From: Symbiodinium kawagutii
Taxonomy: Eukaryota; Sar; Dinophyceae; Suessiales; Symbiodiniaceae
Direction: 5' to 3'
Length of the DNA stretch: 64,000 nt
Assembly: GCA_009767595.1 (NCBI GenBank)
Contig: VSDK01016350.1
Coordinates: 202,935 to 266,934 of the forward strand
In this document: positions 48,600-62,710 of the stretch, piece by piece
Numbering within the stretch: position 1 is the first letter of the stretch
Layout of the letters: each line of letters opens with the position of its first letter
Made by a program: the position numbers and the translations under genes
Notes under the pieces: model-generated
What the model was told of the DNA's origin: nothing
Databases searched by the model: none
Seen by the model: the letters and a program-made list of their open reading frames with translations, nothing else

Positions 48600-51500
48600 C
48601 AATTGATGCACTTGATTTACCCTAGTAAACTAATCCCCTTGAAGCTAAAGATCACTATTGTCATTTGGCACACCAGGTTTAACTTTTAGATTATCCACAC
48701 AAAGATCAGTCTACCAGAGTGTGACTGGACAAAACCTAGATGAGATGCATAATATGTAACAAACGGAAAACATGACATGTATACAATTATGGCCATGTCA
48801 ATCTTCAACGCTGATTTCGTTCTGCTGTTCCTTCCATGAGGCTTGGGGAAACTGCCACAGTTGAATTCATGGCATGGATGACACTGGTTGATGAAGTTCA
48901 ATAGGACCCACAAAAATTGACAGCCATAATAGTGAATAAATCATGACAGAAAATCAGGTTTTCATTATGTTGCATTACAGTTTGTCACGCTCATTGACAC
49001 TCAATAATGGTTGCCAACACTTAAAACAAGTTGGTGATTCCTTGCAACATCTTACGACATATGATATTGGAATAATTCAAGAGTAAGTAGTAGCGCCAGC
49101 AGTCAACAACAGATCATTCCATCATGTTCAAGGATGTTCAAGGATGTTCAAGGCAGTAAGCTTGAATAACTGTCAATCTAGGCCAGTACCAGCAAACCAT
49201 TACGTAGCTACATGCCTAAAACGTCTGGACCAAGCATGCGATCCAATCATTCCTGTATCCAAGTGTAGCCATAGGGATTTGCGAAGCATGTTGCGAAGAG
49301 GCAGCTTGGGCTAAGAAGAACTTTTGCGTAAATGATCTTAAATGGAATGCGTAAATCATAGTGCATCCATGTCCATCCAATCTTCCCAACGAAAAGTGAC
49401 TTGCAGCATCTCCACGGGGTTGGCCCAAACACCTGAACTCCCAAGGTGCGAAGACGGCATGATCAACGCCGCCAAGATTCCCATTGCAAGCCTTTAAAGG
49501 CCATGGATTGCGCTCACTTCAGCCACGGTGTGCAGTCCATGGCTGCTCAGCGCTGACTAGCTGAGGTTGGGGCGTGGAAGCTGCAAGATTTTTGTGAAGC
49601 TCAGGACCCAAGTTTCATGGTTATATAATTGATGCTGAATGGGTGGTTTATGTTGGTTCACTGAGGGTAAACTGCAACTTTCGTAGAAATATTGTTTCAT
49701 GCTCAATGAAGGTCATACAATTGATGGTTCATTGATGCTGAAGTGGTGGTTATTCTTGGTTCACTAAGGTTTACTACTGGCTAGAAATATCAGTCCGCCG
49801 TAACATTTGAAGCTCTCTGATGTGTCCGTTCTGCAAGAGTTCCATGCATGTTGCAACGACATTGTATTGGTGACATTTGCAACGGACATGTCTTTGCCTT
49901 TGTTAATGAGACTCTGGTCTCAGCAGCCTGCAGCAACATGCCATATAGAGAGAACCTTCTAGCGGCAGTACGTCTCTCAGCAGCTCATGTTTTCTTGGTC
50001 ACCAAATGTGTCCAAAAGTCCAGCACCCAGTAGAAATCAAGGGTTGTCCAGCTCGACTCCGTTATTACAATCCCCAGAAGCTGAAGTGGGAATCCACGAG
50101 CACATCCAGCATTTCTGGAGATTCAAAAATGACACAAGAAAATGGTGATTGCATGTGGTTCCCCGATCTTTCAAGGATGATGCTGGGATTCCACCAAGGA
50201 CACATCTGAGTTGCCCGACCCACCAAATGCTTAGCTGAGACCAGAGTCCACGACGCAAAAGGTAAGAGCCTGGGCGTTTCGGAGGGCGTTTCAATCACCG
50301 GTGACCAAACCAGGAGCCACTTCTGTGCTTCAAAGCACCATGGAGCTGTCGTCAATAGCTAGGCAATTCTGGTTTTCTCGGTCGTTTCCCAAGCAGGGTT
50401 CGCTATTTTGTTGATGGTTCCGATTCCAATCGAGATCGAATGACCATTCCTAGGATTGATGGCCAATGACCATACATCTTGACCTAGCTTACATGTTGCT
50501 AATTGATAAGCTATGATTCGTAGCAAATTCATGGCTCAATCTGTGATTCATAACCAATAATAAGCTAATAACCAAGAATCAGCTAATTATTGGTTGAATT
50601 CAAAGCTTTTTACAATTGGTTGTCATCATGACAGTCCTGATTGTTCACTGGCCACAAATAGCTAAATACACAGGCGTTGGTGTTGACAAACGCGTGGATA
50701 TACCCAAAGAATTGGGGGTCCCTTTTCAAAAATGATTGAATTGTTTGATTGACGGGGTGCATTCATTCAGCATAAACCGGAGTAGGTTTTGTCATGATTC
50801 AGTTTGTGGAAAAAACAACCAGCAACTTAATGTATGCAAAAATCCAGCTTGAGTAGCATTCTCATCTAAGGAGGTGTCCAGAAAATACCACACTTATGGC
50901 ACGTATGGCTGAAAAAAGACCGCACCTCAGCACCTCCACAGATGTGTCAGGAACATGTGATCGGCTGCTTGTATCCTTGTACGATCGCACTACTTTGCAG
51001 AGGCGGACGCCTAGTAGCCGCTCAAAACATGTCGAGCGATATGACATCATTCAGTGTATCATTTTCAACTAGTCTGTATTTGCTATGTACTTGTATATAG
51101 TCTTAGTTTAGTTGACTTTTTCTCGTTCAGCGGACGCCAATCTCAAATTCTCAAACACAAGCACTAGCTAACGCAAGCCCCGTGCTCAGGATTTGCCAAC
51201 AAAAGTGTTTGCTCATGAACACTGACTTAAATTTTGCCAAGTGATCTTTGACTCAGTCCAAAAAAAACATAATCGGGAAACACCTTGAAGATACACACTC
51301 CACTCACTTCAGAAGCTTGATGCCCACTTCGTCAACACAGGACATCAACTGACAAAGGTCCAACAGCTGCACGGCACTCTGAGGTCAAGACTGAATTGGA
51401 CATTACCTTGGTGTACGAGCTGCTCACATTTTCCGCAGGGGTGCAACCCTCTCCCCCACAGGTTTTCTATCAACTGTAACATACTTTACTACGGTGTACA

Positions 51501-53050
51501 GATCTATACCGTATTCATGTGTCTTGGATCGGGGAATACATCTTGGCCCATCTTGGCGGAGCACAGGATTCTCAATGTGGTTCTGATGAAGGGAGTTTGC
51601 AAGTCCCAACCATAGTCACAGCTTCGCTACTCAGGACTGGCAGGCGCAAAACCCTGGCAAAAAATAAAATTTCTAGAGATCAGAATCGAACGGAGTGATG
51701 AATATAAAATCATTTGCCAACCTTTGGTGCGATACGTTCAAGCAGGAACGAAGGCAACGAAAAACTGGAAAGATCTCTGAATGGAATGGTTGATCAAATT
51801 GTCACTGCCATCGAATGGCACAGGGCCCACGAAATGCCCACACAGTCCAAATGATGAGCAGCAAAACGAAAGGAAGTGATTATCTTTGGAAGCATCACTT
51901 CAGCAACATTTGGAACATATAAAAAACCCACATGATGACATGACGCTCATGGAATAACAAACTATGTCTATCTCAGCATTCGTGATCCCAATGATTGAGA
52001 AATTCATTCATGGTAATCAAATTGATTGCAGACATATCCTCAATCCTTGCCGGTAGATACGATATCCCGATCTCCTTCGCAACCAAGGGCTATCTCTGCC
52101 ATGGCTCAGCCACTGCCCTGCCAGCCACTTCTACCAGGCACATTCCCGCAGGGAAGTCTCTCTGAAGGCATCGCCCCGGCGGAGGAGTCGATCTAAGCCT
52201 CGCCCGTGAGAACTGGATGGTCATCGGCCCGGTGTCTCCGCAGGTGTGTGTGTGTGTGCCTACAATGGTTTCTGAGTTGAGGTGGTATGCACATGAAATA
52301 TTCCTCAACATATACTTTTTGGACATAGGATGCTTGTAGCGTATACACATATATATTATATAACATATACACATGTGTTTTGTGTCTGTGTCATGGAAAT
52401 AGTTGAGTATGTATCTATGTATACGTAATATTTCACAAATCAACAAGATTTATAGTCAAGACGAATCCACCAAATGTGGTCCAAACCCCCAAACGAATGC
52501 AATCTAGAAAACCCCCAAGCGTGATCCAGAAATGCCTGGTGACTGACGTCCCAGCTTCCCTCACCACAAATTTGAACCCAGCCACAAACCAACTGCTAAC
52601 CAGAACCTGCTCGGAACCATTTCCAATGAGGGAGCCAAACCCAGAGTGGAAAGGAGGGGTACCGTGATGAACGCAGTACCATGATGAACGCGCTACCCAT
52701 CATCCCATTGCCGAAAGCACCAGCATGAAGTATCTCCGAAAAAAAAAAAAAAAGTATGTTTGAACAAAAATTAACCGTGTTACACAACATTGGCCTTAAT
52801 TTGCATGCACACAAATGTTCAAAGTCAATTAGTCAATTCAAACATTGTTTAAAATGTTTGTTGGTTCCACACACTTCAAGCAGAAAGAAAAGCATGGACA
52901 GCACCAAGCAGTATGTGAATGTGTGGCTGTTGCTCCTTGCCATCAAGCCACTGCAAGTTTGGAAGCTCTGCGCTGCTGTGCCTCATCACCGTTCCACGAC
53001 TGGTAGCTTAGGCAACGGAAGTGAAAGTTGTTGCATGTGTTGGGATGATT
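48600..53050. other. Long intron-like region with few coding islands
   Basis: Weak - strand candidates lie near 49355-49430 (GVWANPVEMLQVTFRWEDWM) and 52095-52210. A tandem duplication of about 60 bp lies at 49628-49760 (GGTGGTTTATGTTGGTTCAC and its variant). Otherwise it is AT-rich with no recognised element. Confidence 0.35.
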
Positions 53051-53051
53051 T

Positions 53052-53164
53052 GGCTATGGGTCAATATTAATCAACCAAATAGTGGGGGATTTCCAACAAC
53101 AATAATGGGGAAAACAATGGTTAATAGAAGGGGAACCAGGGGTACAGGGTTTTGACCCACAGCC
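53052..53164 (-). mobile_element. MITE-like element, family 1, copy 6 (inverted)
   Basis: Begins GGCTATGGGTCAA and ends TTGACCCACAGCC, with GGGGAACCAGGGGTACAGGG inside, the complement of the consensus. Confidence 0.75.
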
Positions 53165-53887
53165 ATTTGTCAAACATGAGGTTACCTTGCTAGGTCAGCG
53201 CATACACAAGAGCAAAAACATGAAACATTGTAAATTGTAAACTTTCTTTTGGGTTGTCCATAATTGGTGTATCCCAACTTATTTGTGGCTTGCCTGTTGA
53301 AATCATCGGTTTGGGATACTTTGGGGATACCCTGATACATGAAGATGTTTATCTTTTTAAGATTACTTCCATTTATGAATATACTCACTCAAAGCTTGCT
53401 TCAAAAACCGGCCTGCATGTACTTTGTGCTAAATTGCCGAAGCCGTAGCCTATGTGAGCACATACTTTTGTCTCAAAGGAAAGCGTTAAAAAAAATGAAT
53501 CCAAGTCACGCTTATTTGCTGCAAATTCAATCAGCGCTTGCGAGGTGTAGGTGTTGCTATCCTGCGTCCCGAATTGTCCCGAACAAGTTTCGTCATCTGC
53601 AGCGTCAACTTCAGAATGGCGGCAACCAGGTACGGGTAATTTCAATAGAAACACACCAACATGTATATTTCCAGTGGGAACGTGTATAGGTGCCAAATTC
53701 TTGGTACACGCGAAAAGGTATCAATATGCCAGTTCGCCTGGATTAAAACCACCAATGTTGCAGTCTGACACATTGATGGCACGTCCAAGCCTGCCAAGCC
53801 GTGCCAACAAAATCATCCCTCAAGGAACAGGACCACCGTCCGCTGTCAGTACCATGACACAAGTGGACCATTCTTGGGCGAACCTTT

Positions 53888-54000
53888 GCAGTGGGTCAAA
53901 ACCCTTAGTCCCCTGGTTCCCCTATCATTTACCGTTGTTTTCCCTAGTATTGTTGGTGGTTATCCTCCATTAGTTGGTTGGTTGATATTGATCCATAACC
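53888..54000 (+). mobile_element. MITE-like element, family 1, copy 7
   Basis: Begins GCAGTGGGTCAAAACCC and ends TTGATCCATAACC. It lies about 720 bp from copy 6 in the opposite orientation. Confidence 0.7.
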
Positions 54001-54338
54001 TGTTGGACAGCCATCGGTTGGGTGGATAAGTGACAGCTGTGGATCCAAGGGAGGGCAAAGCAACCCTTAAGTGACAGCTTCTTGACCCTGTCACATTTCA
54101 AGCAACCTGAGGGTCATGGTGTCCAGCCCAACAAACCAATATCAGCGTGGTTGATGTGGGCACCAGAATCACCTTCGGCCGCCCAACCAACTAATGAGCA
54201 CACATAACATGCCATCTCATAACAGCAATGACTTACATCATATTGCAGGGATAGCATGTTGGCTGCTTACACCCTATATTTGTTGGTTGGAACATGCTGG
54301 AACCAATGGTACCGTTTTCGTTTACCTATGGCTGTCTC

Positions 54339-54929
54339 AAGGTGGTTGCCGAGCGCGGCGATCCCGGTGCCACCAGTCCTCTGCTCCAGTTGGGCCAGAC
54401 CAACCTCGGCAGAATCAGTTTTTGGGTGGCTCTTCCACCCACTGGGCGGGGAAAAATCGTTGGAACACCAAGTGGCTTGGAAATACTAGTCTGTGGCTAC
54501 CATATACTATCTGTCTATCTGCATGTGTATATATATATATACATATAGTATATATTTATCTATTTATTTACTTATTTATTTATATATTTATTTATAGCAT
54601 GGCATTATCAAAGATGACTATAATGTACAGTACATCATACATACATGAGACATGTGCAAATATCATTACTATCATATGTATGTATATATATATATATAAA
54701 TACTGGCAACTATGGACAATACTCAACAATGATTTGCTAACAAAAACACCATGATGGAGGATGGGTACCCGGCAGTGGTTTCCCAACAGCAAAAACAATC
54801 ATAACTCTGGCTGGTAAAGAATGGTTTCCCTATGTTCCCTGCTGGTTCCGACATTCACCACCATGTGAGCTAGGACAATCGCGCTGCCCAACCTGCTGAA
54901 GCTCTGCTGAGTGGCTGTCATTGTTGGTC
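54339..54929 (-). CDS. Two phased exons for a coiled-coil segment
   Basis: 54893-54929 (37 nt, TNNDSHSAELQQ, GT donor) and 54339-54404 (66 nt, VGLAQLEQRTGGTGIAALGN, GA donor) join in phase through intron 54405-54892. Both acceptors are AG|G. The joined peptide is a probable helix with a Gly-rich turn. A competing open frame over 54799-54981 is closed by the splicing model. Confidence 0.5.
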
Positions 54930-55840
54930 CTGCAACAGAACACACCTGCAGATATGGACGGAGACTAATTGATACAGTCAAGATTGAAGGGAGGCACCGA
55001 CTATGTGAAGATTCATGGTTGACAAATAGGTGTCACCACTGATTCTGGGGATACCAGTGCTTAATAGCGACTTGTACAGAAAAGGGTGGACGACAGCTTG
55101 ATGGAGACCAAGCAGCTTTTGTCGAGCTTGAGAGAATACCAAAAATGTTGATGTGTGTTTACATACAGTACGACTATAAACCGGTCCCTGCAAGCATGCT
55201 ACGATCGCAGCTAGGGTCACTTGAAGTCACTTGAACCTTTCAAGTACAGGTTTTCATGGGGACACATGGGCCACAATGTGTAATCTAATTACAATGTAGA
55301 AATGTGTGCTAAACCTGCCATGACAGGATATCTTTGGATGATACCCGAATGGCAAGACAAAGCAATTTCTGAATTTAAAAAATCAAAGCAAACTGGCAAG
55401 AAAACGTTGTGATTGGCTTCGAAGCACCTCCAATAATGATAAATGTTGATGTACATCATGTAGAGAGACATCCATGAACTACAGCTTATGACTCATCACG
55501 GCTGGCGCACGTGGTCCAGTATTTGCATCATCAGGCTTCCATCATAGTGGCTTGCTTATTAAGTAATTTTTGGCCAATGGAATTGAAGCCTGTTCATATC
55601 CATGGCTTCTCTACAAATAAATGATGCTCTTATACTGACTGCTCATACCACTGGTGAAAGCTGTCAAACAAGTTGCCGGCAGCTTCATAGAATGAATTTA
55701 AGCAACGAACTCCGATCTCTCACCTGCTCTTCAACCATCTGCTTATGCCAATCTTAGTAGGAAAAAATCCCCAAAGCTCTACCTTTCCAAGGCCAGGGCC
55801 ATGGCCCGCCCCCTTGGCTCCGCCCTGGTTGGCCTGGATC

Positions 55841-56215
55841 GGTCACCGGGAACAGCTCCGTGCTGTTCCGGTGGCGGCAGCAGCTCTCGTGGCCGCCGTC
55901 GTTGGGCCGGTCGTAGGCTTCGCACATGGAGAGGCCGCAGTTGCAGGGCAGATTCCAGGCAACACCTGGCACCCGGCGAGCTCTGCCCCTGGAGGTTGCC
56001 GTAGGATCTATGGTACACGTGGGGTTCAGAAATGGTAGGCCCCCAACCATCACAACCTGAGCCACAACCTGAGCCCGGCCTGTGAAATATTGCAACTTTT
56101 CACCCCAGCCCCAGAAGGGCCAGCAGCAACAAATGCCCACAGGTCCGCAGCCGTGAGTGAAAGTCTCGGGCGCACACATGGCATCAGAGCCAAACTCTTC
56201 CACGTAAGGCTCGTC
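55841..56215 (-). CDS. Two phased exons for a Cys-rich segment
   Basis: 56137-56215 (DEPYVEEFGSDAMCAPE..., ending GCGPVG, GC donor) and 55841-55965 (VAWNLPCNCGLSMCEAYDRP..., then CCRHRNSTELFPVT, GA donor). The junction makes a GGT codon. Third positions are almost all G or C in the second exon, unlike the flanks, which selects this frame over two others. Nine Cys in about 67 residues suggest disulfide or zinc binding. No family is recognised. Near-miss frames would give a Cys/Trp-rich peptide from the intron. Confidence 0.5.
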
Positions 56216-56884
56216 CTTAGTGTTCAAAATCATCATCTGACTTGGGCTGAGTTGATGATGCATTCCGCCTTTCAAAGTGTTGGAATCCGTAGCACCTGAA
56301 AACACATAATCAATCTCTATATATATATATATATTTATATACATATTTATATACATACACGGAACGGGAGCTCCTCAGAGTGCAGTCTTGTATACACAAA
56401 TTGCTATCAATTCATCTGGACCTTTGCGAAGAAGAGTCCCAATGTTTTGGTTTCATGTTGTGCCAAAGACTATAATCCAGCGGATGGAGTTGCGTTGGCC
56501 TGACAGCCTCTTCTAAGATTTTGGTAGCAATCACCTAATGCGCATCCTCAGCTGCAAATACCCCACTCAGCATAGCCGCAGATGTCGTTGCTGACACCAT
56601 CTGCATCAAAGTTGGGTGGATTTGAGGCACGACTCTGGGCATACCGACATACTACTACAGTACATGCAAATTCGTAGTACGCACATGTATACTCAATTTG
56701 GAGGCACAAATGGTCTGTGAACCACTAACGGCAAGGAAATCAAAAGTGGATCTGATCCACATACAATTACTAAACATCCCATATCATTCCAAAGACAAAG
56801 CCTTGACCCCTACATGCTTCAATGGAAAGAGTTTATTTTTAGTATCCCAGACGGAGGTGTCCATAACTAGCATAGTTTTTGTGA

Positions 56885-57095
56885 CTACGCTATCGACCAT
56901 CATCAACCACCATTAATTAACCATCATTGACCATCATCAACTAGCAACCATCATCAGCCATCATCAACTATTAATCATCACCAACCATTACCAACCATCA
57001 CCAACCACCAACCACCATCAACCATCATCAACCACCTTTCCCACCATCATCAACTATCAACCATCATCAACCATCACCAACCACCTTACCACCAC
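56885..57095 (+). repeat. ACCATCATCAACC-type imperfect tandem repeat
   Basis: About fifteen degenerate copies of ACCATCATCAACC, just beyond the GC-rich exon on the - strand. Similar words occur at 28735-28860. Confidence 0.7.
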
Positions 57096-57111
57096 TAACC
57101 CCTACCAGTCC

Positions 57112-57280
57112 TGGTGTTTCTTGGCTCTCCCTTGGCCTTGGGCCCCTGCATCCAAGGCTCCAGACACGCCATGGCCCCGATCAGCGGCTCCTGGTAGGCG
57201 CAGCTGAAGACGCGTTCCCCGTTCATCCGCAGCCCGAAGTCGCCGGCACGGAGAGCGTCGCGGAGGACACGGACGTCCTC
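57112..57280 (-). CDS. GC-rich exon of the - strand gene
   Basis: Starts after GCCCCAG|G: EDVRVLRDALRAGDFGLRMN, then GERVFSCAYQEPLIGAMACL. G/C-ending codons dominate while the flanks are AT-rich ATGATT and CATCAACC repeats. A GA donor at about 57190 or a later one ends it. Unrecognised globular segment. Confidence 0.5.
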
Positions 57281-57299
57281 CTGGGGCTTGAAGAACCAT

Positions 57300-57560
57300 G
57301 GAGAATGAAGGTTGGAAAAGGATGAATCATCATCAATAGTAAATAGTAAGATGATTTATGATGATTATCTATGATGATTATTTATGATGATGTATGATGA
57401 TTTATGATGATTTATGATGATTCTCATGGGGTTAGGAAGATGATTTATGATGATTCAATGTATCATACGTGATTTATGATGCTTAATCATGATGATTGAT
57501 GATTCAAATGTCAAGGATTGGTCAAATATCAGTGGTTAATGCTCAATGATGATCAATCAT
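57300..57560 (+). repeat. GATGATTTATGAT imperfect repeat
   Basis: About a dozen degenerate copies of ATGATTTATGATG flank the GC-rich exon on its upstream side. Confidence 0.65.
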
Positions 57561-58539
57561 GATCCATGGCGGATGATACTGATTGATGTGGGACAATGAA
57601 TTGGCAGTATGGCCAACCGAAATATGTGATTCCCATGAAATAGACGCAACTTTGGGTGGCTTAAGGTTAACAGAATTCAACGACAATCCATAGCGGCCAC
57701 AAGGACAGTCCAAATAGTCAAGAGCCCAACTGATACCACCAATCCACAGCACATGTGTGCCCCTCCAAAAATGGTGGCAAATCTCCCAAGAAGACATATC
57801 TAATGATGGTCGAAGAATGATTGATGACGGCCGGATAATGATGTTTAATGACTTATGATGGTTGCTTCGAATCATGATAACTAACTGCTAGAAAGCTGTG
57901 AGTACTTGCCGCGACAAAAATGACAGTGCAAAGGATGTGCAAAGGTGTGTTGGGTAAGCATCATGATTCTCGCTGACACCACTAAGGTGAATACTTACTG
58001 CTACCTGGTAAATATGATTTGCCCTGAAGTTTACAGGCAATTTGCTGGAAAGATTCAAACAAAAACAGATCTCCCGATCAGTAATTGACAGGCATCTTGT
58101 TGCAAGGATTGACAAGTACTTGATTTGAAGGAAAACAACTTCAATTAATCAATGAATGCAAACCAAACCGATGACAGGGATCCATCCAGAAAGTTAGAAA
58201 ATTCAACTCTCACAACAAGAATCTAGAATTGCCAGCAAGGTTTCTGCAGCATTTCTCAATAATTTGCTTGCATTGGTACAAAGAAACATCCTGTTGATTT
58301 GAGCGGTCTTGTTCAACCCACGCAGCAATGAACGAAAATATGTCCTTGCAAAATGTCCGCCAAAACATATGACATAGCCAGTAATTACCTCAAGTGTGAA
58401 AACCAACCGATGTGGGCATGCCCGTCAGGATCAGTAGACACCAATCATGAACACACGTTGTACCCCTGCTACATGTTGGGATTTCAATGCCAGCTTTGGC
58501 GAAGATCCTACCAGGAGCTTCGCTACCATGACTGCCACA

Positions 58540-60033
58540 TCGAGCCCACCCTTGCAGCATCCTTGAGATGCAGAACCTGCGTACCAAACGCAGCCCGAGC
58601 TTTGCCTTTCTCGTCCTGGGAGGAGAGTGTCTTATGAGTTGGCCCGTGGATGCAGTGTCTTTTCTGCCACCCGTGGCCGTGGGTGCGAACAACCACCCCG
58701 TCATGAAAAATATAAGCAGTGGTCAACCAACCAACCATTCAGGAATACATGTGGGAAAATAAAGAAGGCTTGAAACCACCAACCAGTTGCTTGGCTAGAA
58801 AGATAGGGAATGAACCCTTTGGATATCATTGGCATAGAAGGAAATGATAAACAAATCAACAAAAAACATAGAACAAAATAAACATATAGATAGTAGGGAA
58901 GGTGAACATTGGCATTTCATCATGGAAACATGGTGTCCTTAAATTGCAAGTTGCACATCAGCAATCGTTGGTCTTCAGGCCTCACTAAGCTTTGTTTTAT
59001 ACGCAACTTCATGCTATACTTCCAAAGGCCCTTTCAAAGCAAACTGCGCATTGCATAAACATCGCACAGATTTTCCAGGAATCAAAACATCTGAACAAAC
59101 AAAAACCACATCTGATTAGATGCTTGATTATTGGTATTCCTCGTATTCCAGCATGTATCTTTCAAGAAAACCATGACTGAACACAAACACATGAAACGGA
59201 AAATGCCCATGGCTTCAACGAACCAACGAACGAACGAACCAAGGCGGATTCCTCCCGCAGCAGCAACTCTGATCGTAATGAGCTTTGCAACCTTGGGCGC
59301 TTCAGGGGCCAAGGGTGTGACCATGGTGCGCTTCTTGGACCTGCAAGTGAGCTAGCTACATGATGAAGATCAGGTTCTTCTGATCACAGGACGTTTGCTT
59401 AATCTGAACATGTTTTTGATGAATGTGTACATACTTTGTAACCCATGATCATCCCGGGTTGATGTAGCACATCAAACTGCATGTCATGTTTGCCTCTCAG
59501 TAGGTTTGAGATCCCTGCAACTACTGAATGTGAAATGATGCCAGAGAAGCTCATCTCAACAAGTCAGAAGAGCATGGTGAATCTATGCCAATCATGTCAA
59601 ACTTGCTGAATATAAGCGGCATTAAAGTCACACAAAGAAGTTTGCAAAATGTATACTGAATATTACTGAATAATTATATGATAGCATGGATCACATGTGC
59701 ATAGTTCTTGGCTGCACTCTTCTGATGATCACTGGTGAATGTATTGCGGAAATATATGATGCTTCTGTCAGTTTGAAAAAGTTTGCAATTAGGCCATCGA
59801 TTCATAATATCGATTCATCAACTCCCATCAATCAACCATCAACTCTTCATTCGCCATCAACTCACCATCAATTAACCGTCAACTTATCACAACTTCACCA
59901 TTATGATTGGCAAATCTCACCGCTAACCGGTGATCCGACTGCGCTTCCCAGGGACTCTGATGAGGCCACGACCTTCCTCGAGAGCTTTCGAAAGGGAGGC
60001 TCTCGAGCGATGCCGGCTTCAATGGCGTAGGGC
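58540..60033 (-). CDS. Three exon candidates of the - strand gene
   Basis: About 59930-60033 (PYAIEAGIAREPPFRKLSRK, GT donor), about 59250-59345 (SKKRTMVTPLAPEAPKVAKL, after CTTGCAG|G) and about 58540-58625 (DEKGKARAAFGTQVLHLKDA, after CTCCCAG|G). Basic and Pro-rich, with no recognised domain. These may be the N-terminal exons of the gene whose 3' part lies to the left, or a separate gene. Confidence 0.35.
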
Positions 60034-60641
60034 CTTCGGTGGGTGCCCACCGTTGCGGGAAGGCCATGGGAAACCCCCTGGGACACCGCTAAGAACCCAT
60101 GGGAACCCCCCAGAACCCCTGGGAGACCATGAAAGTTAGGAGGTACACTGTTGATAAACAGCTTCATTGCTGTTCATGGGTAATGGCTCAAAACATTGTA
60201 TCGATTCCAAGTTGGAATTGACATGGATGGTCCGTTCAGTGTCACATATGGCTTGGCTCAACGGGCTATCTGGGTGAGTGTGTGTTCTAAAAGGTTCTTG
60301 CCAATAAATTTGTATGTATACTGTATACTGTATACGTACTTCTGACTATAGATCAGCATGAGATCAGCTACAGCCTGTCACTAAAAATATTGAAGCTTCA
60401 AAAAGACTTCTAGCATCACTGATACAGCACATTAAGGGATTCGAAAGAAACAGTGATTCATCTACAGTTGAGATTTGTTTAGCACATATTGATCCGCAGA
60501 ATCAACGATAATTTTGCGACGCTCGTCCATACATCCAATTAAGAGATCTGCAAATGCAAAGAATTGTCGTGCAAAGGATGAAGATAAATCATAAAAAATT
60601 CATGGGCCGATGATTGAGCTGGCAACCACTCAGTTTCCGAG

Positions 60642-62372
60642 CTAGATTTTATAAAGCAACCAATAACCGGCTAGCACCGCGAGCAATGCAGTTTCGGCCG
60701 CAACTTTGAGGCTGAGTGGCTTCGTGCGGGAGTAGACTTCATATAAACCATTCGCGTGCGCAAAGTAATCATACCTCAAAGGCGTCACAGATCTGCACAT
60801 CGAACCAGCTCGACCAGTGGCAACCAGCGTTGAAGCTTCAGCACCACTGCGACCAACTTCACATAGATAAACAACACTGAGCCGAGCTGCAAGGATCCCT
60901 ATGAAGTGAAGGACCAACATGTGTATAGGAATTGCATGGAATTGCAGCCTTTATGATGATTCATAATTCACGATTTACAGACTCAACCAGCTTAGCTGCC
61001 ACATTCACCGAGTGTTGGAAAGCATCTCGTATATCATATCAGATACAATCATATCCAATATTGGCAGATTACAGCAAGAAGACCGCCATGTCTTCATCTG
61101 TGTCTATATCTACGCCAAAGAATGTGCATGTTCTCACCTGATGCTTGGTAACCATCCATCTATGTGAACATCCATGTTGCCGAGCCACGTGCATCCAGGT
61201 TCATCCAGCATGGTCTCACTCAGGTTGTAGATGCGAAAAGTGGGGCTGTTGGCCTCGGATCCGGTCACCAAAAAGGCACATTGACATGGCTCTGGTAAAA
61301 GATTCATCGAAAAATGACGAGCTTAAAATCAATTACATCAGCATGATTAACATTGGTTAACTGTTTATAGTTACACATTCATCTTAGTTTAGTTACACAT
61401 TAATCTATCGTCGGCGTGGCTCACTGTGAACTCTTAAAGGGGAAGATGGTCTAAATGAGCCTCAATGTTGGCTGCCCAACCAAGATTCTGCAGGGACATG
61501 GCTTGAAGTGCAAAGGGTTTTGCTTCAAAAACATTACGATGCAAACAATGGGTGGCTAGTAGGAGTGGGCATCAACACGGCGGTTCTGGGGTAATTGGTT
61601 CTTGATTAGTGGTTGGTCCTTGATGGTCAACCGGCTGTAAATTGTAAACGATGGCTACAATTTCATATTGAAAGCCATCCAAGTCAATTCCAATGAACAG
61701 TGAAGACCAACCCTTGCAATCGCCAACCATGTCATCCGTCGCCCAGCACACCCACGTCAACCGCTTGATCCCATCAGTGGCTCTGCCTTTTCAACGTCCA
61801 GTGGCACAGTTCATGGTTTCAGGGAGCACCACGCGGCGACGAAAGTAGGCGCCCAATTCAATCGCTGCGACCTTGGGGGAAGAAAGAACCCTTCTCCAGC
61901 TCCAAGTCCTGCTATGTAAGTATGTATAACTGTATAACTACATGTACATATAGTGAGACATACAAACAGTATAGAGCGTTGAACATGCTATGCAGGGTGT
62001 CAATCAGCACAAGGCTTTCTATGTAATTCATGTCTCTCCCCATAACCTGCCTCATAGCTCACAATTCATCACATGGATCTCTGTGGATGTACAGTTTCTT
62101 GGTGTGAATCACATACAATTCAAACAGTAAAATGTTTCAAAACACATGAGATCATTAGCAACATCATGAAGGTAATCAACATGACTACCACCATATATCT
62201 GAATATGTCATTACTGTATCATATATTTATTGTTGGCTATCTATCTTCGCAGGTTCTCAAGCTATTGCTTATCCATCACGGTTCACCGTAATGATCCTCC
62301 TCCTGCTCATCATCATCATCATCATCGTCGTCGTCGTCGTCATCATCATCATCGTCGTCATCATCATCATCC

Positions 62373-62419
<47 letters not shown>

Positions 62420-62436
62420 GTCATAATCATCATCCA

Positions 62437-62500
<64 letters not shown>

Positions 62501-62518
62501 GTCATAATCATCATCCAC

Positions 62519-62550
<32 letters not shown>

Positions 62551-62675
62551 CATCATCATCGTCATCGTCATCATCGTCATCGTCATCATCGTTATCGTCA
62601 TCATCGTCATCATCGTCATCGTCATCATCATCATCATCGTCATCATCATCATCATCGTCATCATCATCATCATCG

Positions 62676-62710
<35 letters not shown>

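Noticed and set aside
54194..54754. 186-codon + strand frame
   Set aside because: It ends in AT-rich Tyr/Ile repeats and overlaps two better phased exons on the - strand.
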